Source: an uncultured Clostridia bacterium (GTDB lineage: Bacteria > Bacillota > Clostridia > Oscillospirales > Acutalibacteraceae). From it: 38,392 bases of DNA. A program made the position numbers and the translations under genes. The DNA lies in contig CALFPM010000186.1 of assembly GCA_937919155.1 (NCBI GenBank), positions 1-38,392 of the forward strand. Reading direction: 5' to 3'. Within the stretch, counting starts at the first letter, position 1; each line of letters begins with the position of its first letter. Below the pieces are notes generated by a model, which saw nothing but the letters and a program-made list of their open reading frames with translations, was not told where the DNA came from and ran no database searches. Positions 37,274 to 38,392 of this stretch are shown here, piece after piece.

Positions 37274-38392
37274 TCAATCACCGAGAAGACCGTAGTATCT
37301 GCCCATCCAATAGGGAAGAAGATAGATATAAGGCATCATTACTCTCATGCCGTTTGCACCTGCAGTGCCGGGCAGAATTGCGGTTTTGTTGAGAATCTTG
37401 CTGTTGATATTAACAAATCTTTCTGCGCCTGAATCGCAGACAAAGGGGTTGCCGTCATAGTGAACAAGCACTCTTGATGAATATTCAACGGGATATTTGA
37501 GCTGGGCGGGAAGACCCATTGCCTCCTGCTCTGTATCCCATACGATATCCTTTCTGTAGCTGTTGTAGATAGGCCATCTGATGAGGTCAAGATTCATTTC
37601 TGAAAGTGACTTTGCGGCATTTTCAATGTCGCAGTAATTCTCTGTCAATGCACCGTAAACGATGTTGAAGAAAGGCGAACGCTCAACTCTTTCGTATTCC
37701 CAATGGTGAGTAAGACCCATCTTGAAAATCTCGTTTTCAGCTGCGTTATCGTTATATACAATAAGAGGATAAATATTGATAAAATCAAGCTGATCATCAA
37801 TATGAGCTGTATGACCGTCTTCGCACTTATACTGCATACAGTTCATTGCATAATGATGCTTTTCGATGAGCATTTTATATACTTCATTATACTTTTCTTC
37901 GCCTGTAACGTGATACGTTGTTTTGAGGAACGAAAGAATTTCAAGAGAATTCGTACCTCTTTCGTAGAACCATCTGTCATCGTTATTGAGCAGGTCGGGC
38001 TCCCAGTTTGCCCATGTTGTCGGAACACCGTCGACATCGCAGAGATGGAAGTTATTTTCAAGAATGTGGTCGGTAATTGTTTTTACAACCTGTGCGATTT
38101 TCTTCTTCTCTTCCTCATCAGCAACAAGGTCATAATAAATGCCGTAAGCAAAATAATGGCCTGTCATCTCATCGCTTGAAGTTTCGCCAAGCCACTCGCA
38201 ATCGGGGTTATCCTCGCACACATGCCACTCTTCGCGGTTGCCGTCAAGGAAGTTCTCTTCGTGGGAATATCTTGTTGCACGTGCTGTGAAGCCGAGTTTA
38301 CCGGTGATTTCGGTAAGCTTGATCATAGCTTCAACTGCTCTTTTTGCGTTTTCTCTTGCCTTTTCATCTCCTGTAACCTTATAACGGAAACA
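37274..38392 (-). CDS. Partial (alpha/alpha)-barrel-like protein, 5' end missing
   Basis: The reading frame stays open to the window edge (FRYKVTGDEKARENAKRAVE upstream of the internal ATG at 38326), so the true start lies outside; at least 372 residues are seen. The pattern of paired helices with RYKVTGDEKA, WFYERGTNSLEILSFLKTTY and YHVTGEEKYNEVYKML recalls glycoside-hydrolase-like (alpha/alpha)6 toroids (GH88/GH105 or epimerase type). The segment ITGKLGFTARA is also common in uncharacterised members of this fold. No catalytic residues can be named. It is directly upstream of, and overlaps the alternative start of, the second phosphodiesterase. The two may act on the same polymer or surface component. 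Confidence 0.65.
   Translation of the reverse strand, partial: CFRYKVTGDEKARENAKRAVEAMIKLTEITGKLGFTARATRYSHEENFLDGNREEWHVCEDNPDCEWLGETSSDEMTGHYFAYGIYYDLVADEEEKKKIAQVVKTITDHILENNFHLCDVDGVPTTWANWEPDLLNNDDRWFYERGTNSLEILSFLKTTYHVTGEEKYNEVYKMLIEKHHYAMNCMQYKCEDGHTAHIDDQLDFINIYPLIVYNDNAAENEIFKMGLTHHWEYERVERSPFFNIVYGALTENYCDIENAAKSLSEMNLDLIRWPIYNSYRKDIVWDTEQEAMGLPAQLKYPVEYSSRVLVHYDGNPFVCDSGAERFVNINSKILNKTAILPGTAGANGMRVMMPYIYLLPYWMGRYYGLLGD

Overview
The window looks like a chromosomal segment of an uncultured gut Clostridia (Oscillospiraceae/Ruminococcaceae-like) bacterium. This is inferred from Gram-positive ribosome binding sites (GGAGG), sigma-A promoters, BspA-type leucine-rich-repeat surface proteins, GPH-family sugar transport and glycosidase-like genes. 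No rRNA or species-level marker is present, so the taxonomy is only suggestive.

Left flank (1-5.26 kb): a metallo-beta-lactamase-fold hydrolase converges on a two-gene operon of a GPH-type sugar symporter and a GH67-N-terminal-like glycosidase. Then comes an initiator tRNA-fMet gene (5263-5338). Right flank (27.16-38.39 kb): an SDR oxidoreductase, two paralogous membrane-anchored glycerophosphodiesterases, a GH95-like glycosidase, a PEP-synthase/rifampin-phosphotransferase-like enzyme, an Old-Yellow-Enzyme/2,4-dienoyl-CoA-reductase-like flavoenzyme and an incomplete (alpha/alpha)-barrel-like protein.

Between the flanks, the 3' part of the tRNA-fMet gene is repeated twice: 51 bp identical at 14673-14723, and 45 bp with one mismatch at 27104-27148. 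These copies divide the middle into two tandem islands. Island 1 (5.3-14.7 kb) is a compact integrative element. It has a tyrosine integrase, a small excisionase-like protein and a P4/D5-type replication helicase, with paired 11-bp-spaced candidate arm sites about 120 bp inside each end. Its cargo is a Ser/Thr kinase divergent from an HTH protein, an XRE regulator and four membrane proteins, three with a complete N-terminal zinc ribbon and one with half of one. It has no recognisable relaxase, conjugation or virion genes.

Island 2 (14.7-27.1 kb) has no integrase. It carries two parallel modules. One is sigma factor, then a separate membrane sensor, then a secreted LRR protein. The other is a small ORF, then a sigma factor fused to a membrane and Thr-rich extracytoplasmic region, then a very large secreted LRR/Cys-rich protein. 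The likely reading is that membrane-linked sigma factors control the adjacent surface proteins, with the sensor split in one module and fused in the other.

The most notable features are the tandem tRNA-fMet-targeted array, the split versus fused sigma-sensor-LRR modules, and the kinase/zinc-ribbon cargo whose function is not recognised.
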